From Candidatus Nitrosocosmicus sp. (GTDB lineage Archaea; Thermoproteota; Nitrososphaeria; Nitrososphaerales; Nitrososphaeraceae), in NCBI GenBank assembly GCA_029194465.1, contig JARFXS010000001.1, forward strand, positions 62,001 to 126,000: a stretch of 64,000 nucleotides of DNA. The letters are read 5' to 3'. This document shows, piece after piece, positions 27,051 through 35,923 of the stretch. Under the pieces are notes generated by a model. It searched no databases. It had not been told where the DNA came from and saw only the letters and a program-made list of their open reading frames with translations. The translations under genes and the position numbers were made by a program. The first letter of the stretch is position 1; each line of letters starts with the position of its first letter.

Positions 27051-28165
27051 GTGGTAAAGTATAGGAGATTTATTTTAAGAGAATTGAATGAGAATATAAA
27101 CAAAAAGAATATCGCTATCGTTGCTATAACTAAAAAGGCATCGAAATCGCCAAGCGAATTCGAAATGTATTGAGCGAATCGGAAATCCAGTACCAGAAAA
27201 AATTTAGGGACTCGGATCCATCGATAATCTACTTCTCAGAGTCCGTAACAAACCGGATAGCGCCTCTCTTTTATAAATACAATTCGTTAATTTGTATATT
27301 TTCATTAGGAGCAGTCATCAGGCTAATCTCTCCTCATTTAAAAGACAAAAAACATGATCCGGCCGTAATTGTAATAGATGATACCGCAAAATTTGTGATA
27401 AGCACACTGTCTGGGCACTTAGGTGGTGCCAACGAGTTAACACTCAAAGTATCTGAGATCCTAGATTCAATTCCAGTGATTACTACCGCAGCTGATGTGA
27501 ACAAGACCATTGCTATCGATTTATTGGGAAAAAAATTCGGTTGGGTTATAGATGATTTTGAAAATGTGACAAAGGTCAGTGCCATGATGGTTAATGAAGA
27601 AAAAATTGGAGTGTATCAAGATACTGGAGAAAAGAATTGGTGGAACATGGATCAACTACCCAAGAATGTCGAACTGGTCCCAATCATTACAGACCTGTTA
27701 TCTGAAGAGTATAAGGGCTCCATAATTATTACGGATAAGATGGTTTCAAACAGATCATTGACTGCTAAATCAGTAGTATATAGACCAAAATCACTTCATG
27801 TAGGTATCGGATTGCATTGGAATACCTCCAAGCAAACAATTCAACAGGGTATAATGAGAGTTTTTGAAGAAAATGGGTTGAGTGCAAAAAGTATAAAAGC
27901 GATCACATCCTTGGATAAAGGCAGACACGTAGTTGGATTAGATGAATATTGCACTGAAAATAATTTTCCTTTGCTCCTCTTTTCAAAAACTGACTTAAAT
28001 AAGGTAGTAGTTCCAAACCCATCTGATTTGGTTGGAAAATATGAAGGAACCTCAAGCGTTTCCGAGGCCGCCTCGTTGGCATCTTCGAAGGGTATTTTAA
28101 TAGTCCCTAAGCAAAAATTTCCACCAGATTTGACTGTCGCAATAAGCAGGGAGAATTTTCAATGA
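27051..28165 (+). CDS. cbiG: Cobalt-precorrin 5A hydrolase CbiG (one frameshift)
   Basis: CbiG opens the delta-lactone ring of cobalt-precorrin 5A. The N-terminal part (INKKNIAIVAITKKG) starts from GTG 27051 or TTG 27084; one G or A is missing at 27132-27138, after which IEIAKRIRNVLSE continues in the downstream frame. Core motifs are LICIFSLGAVIRLISPHLKD, VISTLSGHLGGANELT and the C-terminal LHVGIGLHWNTSK and SLDKGRHVVGLDEY. About 216 bases separate it from cbiD. It overlaps cbiX by four bases, so the two are translationally coupled. Confidence 0.9.
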
Positions 28166-28923
28166 AAAAAGCATTGTTAATTATAGATCGAGGAAGCAAA
28201 ATGAAGGAAGTTCAGGAGGAATTGCGTGATACTTGTGACTTGATTAAAAATAAAACCGACTATTCTTACGTTGACTATTGCTTTCTTGAAGTTATTCCAC
28301 CTTACATTGATGAAGGAATTAGAAAATGTATTGAGCTAGGCGTCGATTCTATAACTATTGTTCCCTACTTCTTATACCCTGGAATGAAGCTTAAAGATGC
28401 GGTTACCAAAACTGCCAATATTATACATCAAGAAAATAAGAAAATGGTGATAACAAAACCATTGTCATATCAACCTGTAATATCTGAAATAGTACTAAAA
28501 CGAGTAAACTCACTTATTAACGAAAAGGGAATTGATAGAGAAAAAGTGGACTTGTGTTTATTATTAATTGGCCATGGCAGTAGCGATAAACGTGCTCGAG
28601 AAGCTTTTCTATATACCGTTAGAAGCTTGAAAAAAATATTTAAGGATGTCAAATTTTGTTTCCTCGAATTAGAACCACCAAATATTGAAGAGGGTATAAG
28701 GGAATGTTTAACTTCTAAACCCAATACAATAGTGGTTGTTCCATACTTTTTACATAAGGGGATCCACATACAAAAGGACATTTTGGTTGATTTAGCTAAA
28801 GCACAAGAAAAATATAGTTTTAAAAGTGTGTTTATATCTGGGCATATTGGAGTAGACCCTTCAGTAATAGATCTGGTAATCACATTAGCTAAGGAGGCTG
28901 AAGTTAAGAGTGGAGTTTTCTGA
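28162..28923 (+). CDS. cbiX: Sirohydrochlorin cobaltochelatase CbiX, tandem two-domain form
   Basis: This 253-residue protein contains two CbiX domains in tandem. It inserts cobalt into sirohydrochlorin at the start of the anaerobic corrin branch. Domain 1 (about 1-125) has LLIIDRGSKMKEVQEEL and ITIVPYFLYPGMKLKDAV. Domain 2 (about 130-253) has LLLIGHGSSDKRAREAF and VVVPYFLHKGIHIQKDI. The catalytic histidine of the GHGS motif is present only in domain 2; domain 1 has arginine there and also lacks the later histidines. Domain 2 is thus probably the active half. The ATG overlaps the cbiG stop and the 3' end overlaps cbiC. Confidence 0.9.
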   Translation: MKKALLIIDRGSKMKEVQEELRDTCDLIKNKTDYSYVDYCFLEVIPPYIDEGIRKCIELGVDSITIVPYFLYPGMKLKDAVTKTANIIHQENKKMVITKPLSYQPVISEIVLKRVNSLINEKGIDREKVDLCLLLIGHGSSDKRAREAFLYTVRSLKKIFKDVKFCFLELEPPNIEEGIRECLTSKPNTIVVVPYFLHKGIHIQKDILVDLAKAQEKYSFKSVFISGHIGVDPSVIDLVITLAKEAEVKSGVF

Positions 28924-29623
28924 CGCTAAAACTGGCGATTACAGTATAGGTAATCCTCAATCTCGAGACATGTCAACTAGGGCTTTTGGAATTGAGAAAC
29001 AGAGCTTTGACATAATCGAATCCGAGATTGGTAACCATGGTTATGTTGACAATGAATGGGCGGTGGTAAGACGAGTTATCCATGCAACAGCTGACTTTGA
29101 TTTTGCAAAGAAAGACAGAATTATTTTCCATAAAAAAGCAATAGAATCTGCTTTCTTAGCTTTTTCAAAGAAATCTTTTGTCGTAACCGACGTTGAGATG
29201 GTATTGCATGGAATAAATAAGAAATCATTGCTGGACCTAAATTTGACTGGCATTTGTCTTATAAATGATCCACAACTAAAAGAGATATCAAAGAAATCCA
29301 ACAAAACCAGATCTGAGCTCGCAATGCAGAAGGCTGCCGACAGGATAAACGGCGGCGTTGTCGTCATCGGGAACGCGCCACCAGCGCTTTATGAATTAAT
29401 TTCAATGATAGAGGAAAAAAAAACTTTACCATTACTCGTGATTGGAATTCCAGTTGGATTCGTTTCAGCTGTTGAATCCAAAATTGATTTGTCAAAAATG
29501 GATGTTCCTTATATTACGAATATAGGAAGAAAGGGTGGTAGTTCCGCAGCCTCATCCATTATTAATTCGCTGATGCTGTTATATTCAACTAAAAGATCAA
29601 GAGCCCAGACTAAGACATATTGA
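28910..29623 (+). CDS. cbiC: Cobalt-precorrin-8 methylmutase CbiC
   Basis: This 237-residue enzyme moves the C11 methyl group to C12, producing cobyrinic acid. It has WAVVRRVIHATADFDFAKK, VVTDVEMVLHGI, then GGVVVIGNAPPALYELI and PLLVIGIPVGFVSAVESK and the final YITNIGRKGGSSAAS. The histidine in VIHATADF is the family catalytic residue. The GTG at 28910 overlaps cbiX by 14 bases. An ATG at 28970 would remove 20 residues but keep the fold. Confidence 0.93.
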   Translation: MEFSDAKTGDYSIGNPQSRDMSTRAFGIEKQSFDIIESEIGNHGYVDNEWAVVRRVIHATADFDFAKKDRIIFHKKAIESAFLAFSKKSFVVTDVEMVLHGINKKSLLDLNLTGICLINDPQLKEISKKSNKTRSELAMQKAADRINGGVVVIGNAPPALYELISMIEEKKTLPLLVIGIPVGFVSAVESKIDLSKMDVPYITNIGRKGGSSAASSIINSLMLLYSTKRSRAQTKTY

Positions 29624-29699
29624 TTATGTCAATTTTAGTTTATGCCCTTGAACCCTTAAATCGAAATTTGTTAACTTGATATTATAAAGTCTATTTGTA

Positions 29700-31124
29700 T
29701 TATTTTCTTGAATACCAAACACAGCGTTCTACAAACCTATCAGAGAAAGTTGAATTCATAAAATGTGTATGCATATAAGATGCTATACAGTCATGAGCAT
29801 AGAAACCGTCTCTCCCATCCATTATGCCCTTCCCCTTTTTCAAATCATAAATCAAATCTAGATCGGTGTTATTAATAATTACATTTGAATAATGAAATTC
29901 ATGACCTCTCACCTTTCGTATCCTTCCAAGATAAGTTTGCTCATTATTTAACAAAGCTTCTGTATATCCTAGGGTAACTTTACCTGTCATCACTGTATCT
30001 GCATCAAATAATCCCACCATTTTGTACTTTTTTTTATTGTTCTTATAGCCTGAAATTGTCTTTGTTAAGTACATTAATCCTCCGCATTCGGCATAAATTG
30101 GTAGGTTCTTCTGTGCCAAATCCAAGATTGACCTCCGCATGCTAGAATTGTTTTGGAGTTTATCTGCAATGACTTCTGGAAATCCGCCACCTAATATTAT
30201 ACCTGTCGTATCTTCTGAGATACCAGGATCATCTAGAGGACTGAAAAACTCTATTTTAGCCCTCTTGTGCAAGATGTCCAGGTTATCTTGGTAGTAAAAA
30301 TTAAAAGACTTATCTAATGCAACTAATATCTTTACTTTAGAATTATGTAAATTTTTAGATTCTTGATGACTGGATTTTCTTTTTACCGAATCCATTGAAA
30401 ACTTTTCAAATTTTGTCTTATCAAGATAATTTATTTTCTTAGCTATCTGTATAATCTTTTCAAAATCCAGATGTTCAGAAACAATCTTGGAATTGTCTAC
30501 GATGCTGTTCTGTAATGTAAAACTTAGTTCCATGCGTGGTATCAAGCCTAAATGTCTTTCATGATAAATTAGGTTCTTGTCATTAAATATTTTTCCTACA
30601 ATAGGTATCCTAATTTTTGATTCAAATGCCTCAACAATATATCTCAAATGTCTTTCACTTGCGATGTTATTTAGGATCACTCCTGAAATCCTTATCCTGC
30701 GTTCAAATTTGATAAACCCAAGGGTGATTGCAGCTAATGATCGGGCTGCTTTTTTTGCATCCACAATTAAAAGTATCGGAAGGTCTAGGATTCTTGATAC
30801 ATGTGCAGTGCTTGCAAAATTGTTCTTCCCCGACATACCGTCATATAACCCCATTACTCCTTCCAAAACCGTAAAATCAGAATCTATAGAATTTTTCAAA
30901 TATGATTCCTTTAATCCGTTTATTCCCATTAGCCATACATCAAGATTTCTTGATCGCCGTTTCGAGATCATGTTATGATAAGATGGATCAATATAATCAG
31001 GTCCAATCTTAAAAGGTTGAACCTTATATCCCCTCTTCAAAAGCCCTTGTATTATAGCTGTTGATATTGTAGTTTTTCCAACCCCGCTACTAATTCCTGC
31101 TATAACAATTCCAGGGGTTTTCAT
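29700..31124 (-). CDS. cobB: Cobyrinic acid a,c-diamide synthase CbiA/CobB
   Basis: This 474-residue glutamine-dependent enzyme amidates the a and c side chains of cobyrinic acid. The N-terminal P-loop domain has IVIAGISSGVGKTTISTAII and IGPDYIDPSYHNMIS; the middle has VLEGVMGLYDG. The C-terminal glutaminase has IILGGGFPEV, PIYAECGGLMYL with the nucleophile cysteine and a late YMHTHF. A homologue in methanogens acts on nickel-sirohydrochlorin, but the surrounding cbi genes favour cobyrinate. It is convergent with cbiC and downstream of the uvr genes, which read in the same direction. Confidence 0.9.
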   Translation of the reverse strand: MKTPGIVIAGISSGVGKTTISTAIIQGLLKRGYKVQPFKIGPDYIDPSYHNMISKRRSRNLDVWLMGINGLKESYLKNSIDSDFTVLEGVMGLYDGMSGKNNFASTAHVSRILDLPILLIVDAKKAARSLAAITLGFIKFERRIRISGVILNNIASERHLRYIVEAFESKIRIPIVGKIFNDKNLIYHERHLGLIPRMELSFTLQNSIVDNSKIVSEHLDFEKIIQIAKKINYLDKTKFEKFSMDSVKRKSSHQESKNLHNSKVKILVALDKSFNFYYQDNLDILHKRAKIEFFSPLDDPGISEDTTGIILGGGFPEVIADKLQNNSSMRRSILDLAQKNLPIYAECGGLMYLTKTISGYKNNKKKYKMVGLFDADTVMTGKVTLGYTEALLNNEQTYLGRIRKVRGHEFHYSNVIINNTDLDLIYDLKKGKGIMDGRDGFYAHDCIASYMHTHFMNSTFSDRFVERCVWYSRK

Positions 31125-31263
31125 AATAGGACGTTGTCATTAACTACTTAAATATATTATTTCAACCAAGTTTTTTCGGTATTATAACTTATATTAATAA
31201 TATTCTTCTAATAGATGATGAGTACCTTTACATGATTATTTAGTCTAGCTAAAACCATGTTAC

Positions 31264-32967
31264 TTACGGGTTAAACATTTTTTTTCTTAAATATCTGTTA
31301 TATGTTAAACCAAATCTATGTGATTCGTCTCTTATGTGTTGCAAAATCTTTAAGGATTTCTTGTTTCTTGGAATTAGGATAGGCATGGAAGACGACGGGG
31401 TGTGGACTTCTTCGTTCTCTTTTGCTAGGGAAATGCAGTCGATTTCTCCTATACCTAACTTCTTCAATGTTGCAATTGCCGTGTTTAAGTGGCCCTTCCC
31501 ACCATCAATTACGATCAAATCGGGAAATCTATCCGTTCGTTTGTCCTCTGGAACAAACTCACTTAAATTTATCAGGCGAATATCTTCTCCTTATAATCTC
31601 TTCCATCATTAAAAAGTCATTTTGGTATGGCACCTTTTTTATCTTGAATTTTCTATAACCTTGCTTTTCTGGGATGCCATTCATGAATCGGGTACAAGCT
31701 CCAACAGCAAAATCATTCCCGAAGTTTGAAATATCAAAACAATCTATAATGTATGGCAATCTTTTCAATCCTAGTAATTTCTGCAGATCATCAAGTGCAG
31801 GTTCATGATTCTTTTCAATATATGTTTTTAGATTGTTTAGTATCAGTTGCATGATACTAAACTTGTTTATATCATTGGATTTATATTGATGTTCCTCTAA
31901 TAAGTAATTGGGATCCATAGGATTTATTTTAACATCCGCCCCAGTCATCTTGTACAAGACTCTTTGTAGATTTATTTCTTCTCCGATACTTTTACTAAGG
32001 TAAATGACGTTTGGTACTTTCGCACTTGAATGATAGTATTGGCAAATGAAATTTTCTATCGAGTTATCACCTAACATATCAAACTGGTATTTTTTCATAT
32101 CATTGATGACCCCATTCTTGCTCATTAGTGTCATTACATGCATATTATTTTGGTTTTCATCTTCTAAGAATCCAATATATTCCTCAGATTTGTAACCTTC
32201 AATAGAATTATCTTCCATTTTTTGATGTTGTAACAAATTTTGCAGTCTGGTAAGAGTATCTCTGATAAAAATAGCTCTTTCATAATCTCGGTTATCAGAA
32301 GCAATCTTCATTTCTGTCTCAAGTTTTTTGTTAAAATTCCCTAGTGCTTCATTGTCATCTAATATTTTTTTTAAGGATACTATATTTTCCTTATATTGCT
32401 CCTCGTTAATTTTATTAATACATGGTGCATCACAGTTTCCAATATGATACTCTAAACATTCTTTTTTAGGTAGTTTTGTAGATTCTGATCTTAAACATTT
32501 TCCTCAGTAAACCGACAGACAGGTGTCTCGAACTGCCTTTTACAAATGGACCTATTATCTCTCCTTTTGTACCTGTAAAATGGCCGTTTCGGTTTCTCCT
32601 TGTTACTAGTAACCTTGGAAATGTTTCATCTGTAATTTTTAGATATGTGTATCTCTGTTGATCTTTGAGTTCAATATTAAAAAATTGGTCTATGTTTTTT
32701 GATCAAATTTGATTCCAATAGGTATGCTTCAATTTCGCTATCTGTGATGATGTAATCTATGCTTTTGATTTTAGTTACAAGCACTCTGGTTTTCCAATTA
32801 CTATCCTGCAAATTCTGAATGTTTTTGGAAAAATAACTTTTGATTCTTCTATCGAGATCTTTTGCTTTGCCAATATAAATAATGTTTCCATTTTCATCCT
32901 TCATTATGTATACACCGGGATTATGCGGGTAAGGATATTTGATATAGTTGATCTCTTTTGATTTCAA
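31264..32967 (-). CDS. uvrC: Excinuclease ABC subunit C (three frameshifts, short C-terminus)
   Basis: UvrC makes both incisions in nucleotide excision repair. The GIY-YIG domain reads NPGVYIMKDENGNIIYIGKA, then DLDRRIKSYFS. A cysteine-containing segment near CLEYHIGNCDAPCI and a UVR helix pair (NRDYERAIFIRDTL) follow, then the RNase H-like 3' domain with DCFDISNFGNDFAVG and LIVIDGGKGHLNTAIATLKK. Frames break at the A6 run 32679-32684, near 32480 and near 31564. The final part ends IRDESHRFGLTYNRYLRKKM and stops, so the tandem helix-hairpin-helix domain of standard UvrC is missing. It is the third gene of a uvrB-uvrA-uvrC unit. Confidence 0.9.
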
Positions 32968-33025
32968 TTTAGTTCTTTGAATCTATGAAAAAGAACAATC
33001 CGTTTTTCGGAAACCATATGTCCAT

Positions 33026-35917
33026 TCACCTGTTTTTCTTTACGATCAATTCTTTCTCTCTTAATGTTCTCATCTTTTCCTTTAGATACTGTCCGGTGTA
33101 ACTCGAGCTATTCTCTAAAATCTCTTCAGGAGTGCCAGTTGCTATGATTTGTCCTCCTTTATTTCCGCCCTCAGGACCCAAATCGATAATCCAATCAGCG
33201 GAGGCGATGATATCAAGGTTATGTTCAATTACAATGATCGTATTTCCAAGTTCTCTTAACCTAAACAGTATTTTTAATAATTTCTTTACATCAGCAAAAT
33301 GTAATCCTGTGGTAGGTTCATCCAAAATATACATCGTGTTACCTGAATCCCTTTTTGATAGTTCAGTTGCTAATTTTATCCTTTGTGCTTCCCCTCCCGA
33401 CAGTGTAGTAGCAGCTTGACCTAGATGTAAATAACCCAAACCTACTTCATCCAACAGCTTTAATTTGTTTCGTATAGGAGGATTGTTTTTAAAGAACTCT
33501 AGCGCTTCTTCCACAGTCATATTTAGAACATCTGATATGCTTTTTCCTTTATATTTGACTGCCAAAGTTTCACTATTATATCGGGATCCTTTACATTGAT
33601 CACACGTAATATATACATCGGGCAAGAATTGCATTTCTATTTTTCTAACCCCAGCTCCATCGCACATATCACATCTGCCTCCAGGCACATTGAATGAAAA
33701 TCTACCCATCTTATACCCTCGTTCTTTTGATAATTGTGTTCTTGAAAACAAATCTCTTATGAAGGTAAAAGCATTTACATATGTAATAGCATTAGACCGT
33801 GGTGTTCTACCAATTGGAGATTGATCTATCCCTATAACTTTGTCAATATGTTCTATCCCCACAATACTAAGATGTTTTCCGATTCTTGATTTTGATTTAT
33901 AAAAATGATTGGCTAAATAGTTAAATAATATATCATTAACGAGTGTAGATTTCCCAGATCCAGAAACACCTGTGACTACTGTAATTACACCTAATGGAAA
34001 AATGGGATTAATATCTTTAAGATTGTTCTCATTTGCACCAAAAACTTTGATAAATCGGTCTCCGATATTTTTGCGTTGAAGAGTTTCATTTACTACCGTT
34101 CTTCCAATTAAATAATCTGCGGTAAGAGAATCCTTACTTCTTAATATATCGTGAAGTTCTCCTTGCGCAACGACCTGTCCCCCGTGTATTCCTGCCCTTG
34201 GGCCAATATCAACGATCCAGTCAGCACTTTTAATGACTTCCTCATCATGCTCTACAACAATAACAGTATTTCCAATTTCTCTCAATTTGAAGAGGGTATT
34301 TATCAATAGTTTATTATCTCTTTGATGTAGTCCAATAGTTGGTTCGTCTAATACATATAGTACACCAGTCAAATTAGTTCCGATCTGGGTGGCTAATCTG
34401 ATTCTTTGTGATTCGCCTCCTGAGAGTGTACCTGCATTCCTATTCAGGTTCAAATAATTCAAACCAACATTTGATAGAAACTTTAACCTGCTATTTATCT
34501 CTTTTAATATTTGTTTTGAAATTATTAAATCATTATTATCGAGAGTAATGTTACTAAAGAATTCAATAGTTTTTTCTACAGGAAGGTTACAAATGTCCAT
34601 AATCGATTTTCCACCTATCCTAACAGAGAGTACTTCTTTTTTCAACCTTTGACCACTGCATAGTTCACAGGGTTTTTCAATCATAAATTTTCTAATTTCT
34701 TCGCGTTTTGATTCAGAATCAGTTTCATTGAATATTCTTTGTAGATTGGAAATTACGCCTTCAAACTTACCCGAATACTCCCATGAACTATCACTCGACC
34801 TTGATGTATAATTATACTTTATCTTTGAATCTGTTCCATTTAGGATAACATTAATTTGTTCTTTGGTCATTCTGTCAATTGGAGTATTTAGATTAAAACC
34901 GAACCTTTTACCCACGTCCTTTAGCATTGAGGTCCTAAAACTTGCAAAATGGCCCGCTGACCATGGTTTAATTGCCCCATCTAGAATCGTTTTGGTCTTG
35001 TCGGGTATGATCAAGTCTACATCAAACTCTGTTTCAACTCCCAATCCATGGCAACTTGGGCAAGCTCCAAATGGCGAATTGAAAGAAAAAAATCTAGGCT
35101 CCATTTCTCCAATACTTATATTACAGAGAGGACATGAATTTCTTTGAGAAAATAAATATTCCTTCCCGTTGATCAAAGCCATGACGATACCACCACCTTT
35201 TTCAATTGCGTTTTGTACTGCTTCAAAAACTCTATCTTTTTCTTCCAATGTTTTGTTATTCGATATTCTGTCGATAACAATCTCAATTGAATGCCTTAAA
35301 TGTTTCTCCTTTGCCGAAATGATATTTAATCGCTTACTATTCGCAATATCTATTATTTCCTTATCTACTCTGATCCGAGAATAGCCTTGTTCCTTTAGAG
35401 CTTCCATGGTCTTTTCGTATGTCCCTTTTTTTTCTCTAACAATAGGAGCCAAAATTAATAACATTCCATCAGGGATGTTACTATTAGTAAGATCAAGTAT
35501 TGACGTAACTATCGACTCTACGGACTGGTAGGATATTTCTGTTCCGCATTTGGGACAATAAGGGATCCCAATTTTTGAAAACAACAATCTAAGGTAGTCA
35601 TAAATCTCGGTAATTGTTCCAACGGTCGAGCGTGGATTTTTGTTGGTTGTTTTCTGTTGGATTGCTATTGCTGGCGACAGCCCATCGATCACATCTACAT
35701 CAGGTTTGTCCATGATTTGCAAGAACTGTCTTGCATATGCCGATAGAGATTCTACGTATCTCCTCTGTCCCTCAGCGAAAATGGTATCAAATGCTAAGGT
35801 AGATTTCCCAGAACCGGACAAACCTGTAATAACTACTAATTTATTCTTTGGAATTTCTAAGTTAAGATTTTTTAGATTGTGTTCCTTTGCTCCTTTAATT
35901 ACTATTTTATTTTCCAT
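33026..35917 (-). CDS. uvrA: Excinuclease ABC subunit A
   Basis: This 963-residue protein is the damage sensor of nucleotide excision repair and loads UvrB. It has two ABC ATPase units: Walker A VVITGLSGSGKSTLAFD and signature LSGGESQRIRLATQIG in the first, VVTGVSGSGKSTLVNDIL and LSGGEAQRIKLATELS in the second. Zinc-binding CxxC pairs appear at CPKC, at CPLC with CPSC and at CDMC with CDQC. The C-terminal GTPEEILENSSSYTGQYL is standard. Length is normal and the frame is intact. It starts seven bases after uvrB. Confidence 0.96.
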   Translation of the reverse strand: MENKIVIKGAKEHNLKNLNLEIPKNKLVVITGLSGSGKSTLAFDTIFAEGQRRYVESLSAYARQFLQIMDKPDVDVIDGLSPAIAIQQKTTNKNPRSTVGTITEIYDYLRLLFSKIGIPYCPKCGTEISYQSVESIVTSILDLTNSNIPDGMLLILAPIVREKKGTYEKTMEALKEQGYSRIRVDKEIIDIANSKRLNIISAKEKHLRHSIEIVIDRISNNKTLEEKDRVFEAVQNAIEKGGGIVMALINGKEYLFSQRNSCPLCNISIGEMEPRFFSFNSPFGACPSCHGLGVETEFDVDLIIPDKTKTILDGAIKPWSAGHFASFRTSMLKDVGKRFGFNLNTPIDRMTKEQINVILNGTDSKIKYNYTSRSSDSSWEYSGKFEGVISNLQRIFNETDSESKREEIRKFMIEKPCELCSGQRLKKEVLSVRIGGKSIMDICNLPVEKTIEFFSNITLDNNDLIISKQILKEINSRLKFLSNVGLNYLNLNRNAGTLSGGESQRIRLATQIGTNLTGVLYVLDEPTIGLHQRDNKLLINTLFKLREIGNTVIVVEHDEEVIKSADWIVDIGPRAGIHGGQVVAQGELHDILRSKDSLTADYLIGRTVVNETLQRKNIGDRFIKVFGANENNLKDINPIFPLGVITVVTGVSGSGKSTLVNDILFNYLANHFYKSKSRIGKHLSIVGIEHIDKVIGIDQSPIGRTPRSNAITYVNAFTFIRDLFSRTQLSKERGYKMGRFSFNVPGGRCDMCDGAGVRKIEMQFLPDVYITCDQCKGSRYNSETLAVKYKGKSISDVLNMTVEEALEFFKNNPPIRNKLKLLDEVGLGYLHLGQAATTLSGGEAQRIKLATELSKRDSGNTMYILDEPTTGLHFADVKKLLKILFRLRELGNTIIVIEHNLDIIASADWIIDLGPEGGNKGGQIIATGTPEEILENSSSYTGQYLKEKMRTLREKELIVKKNR

Positions 35918-35923
35918 TTTGGC

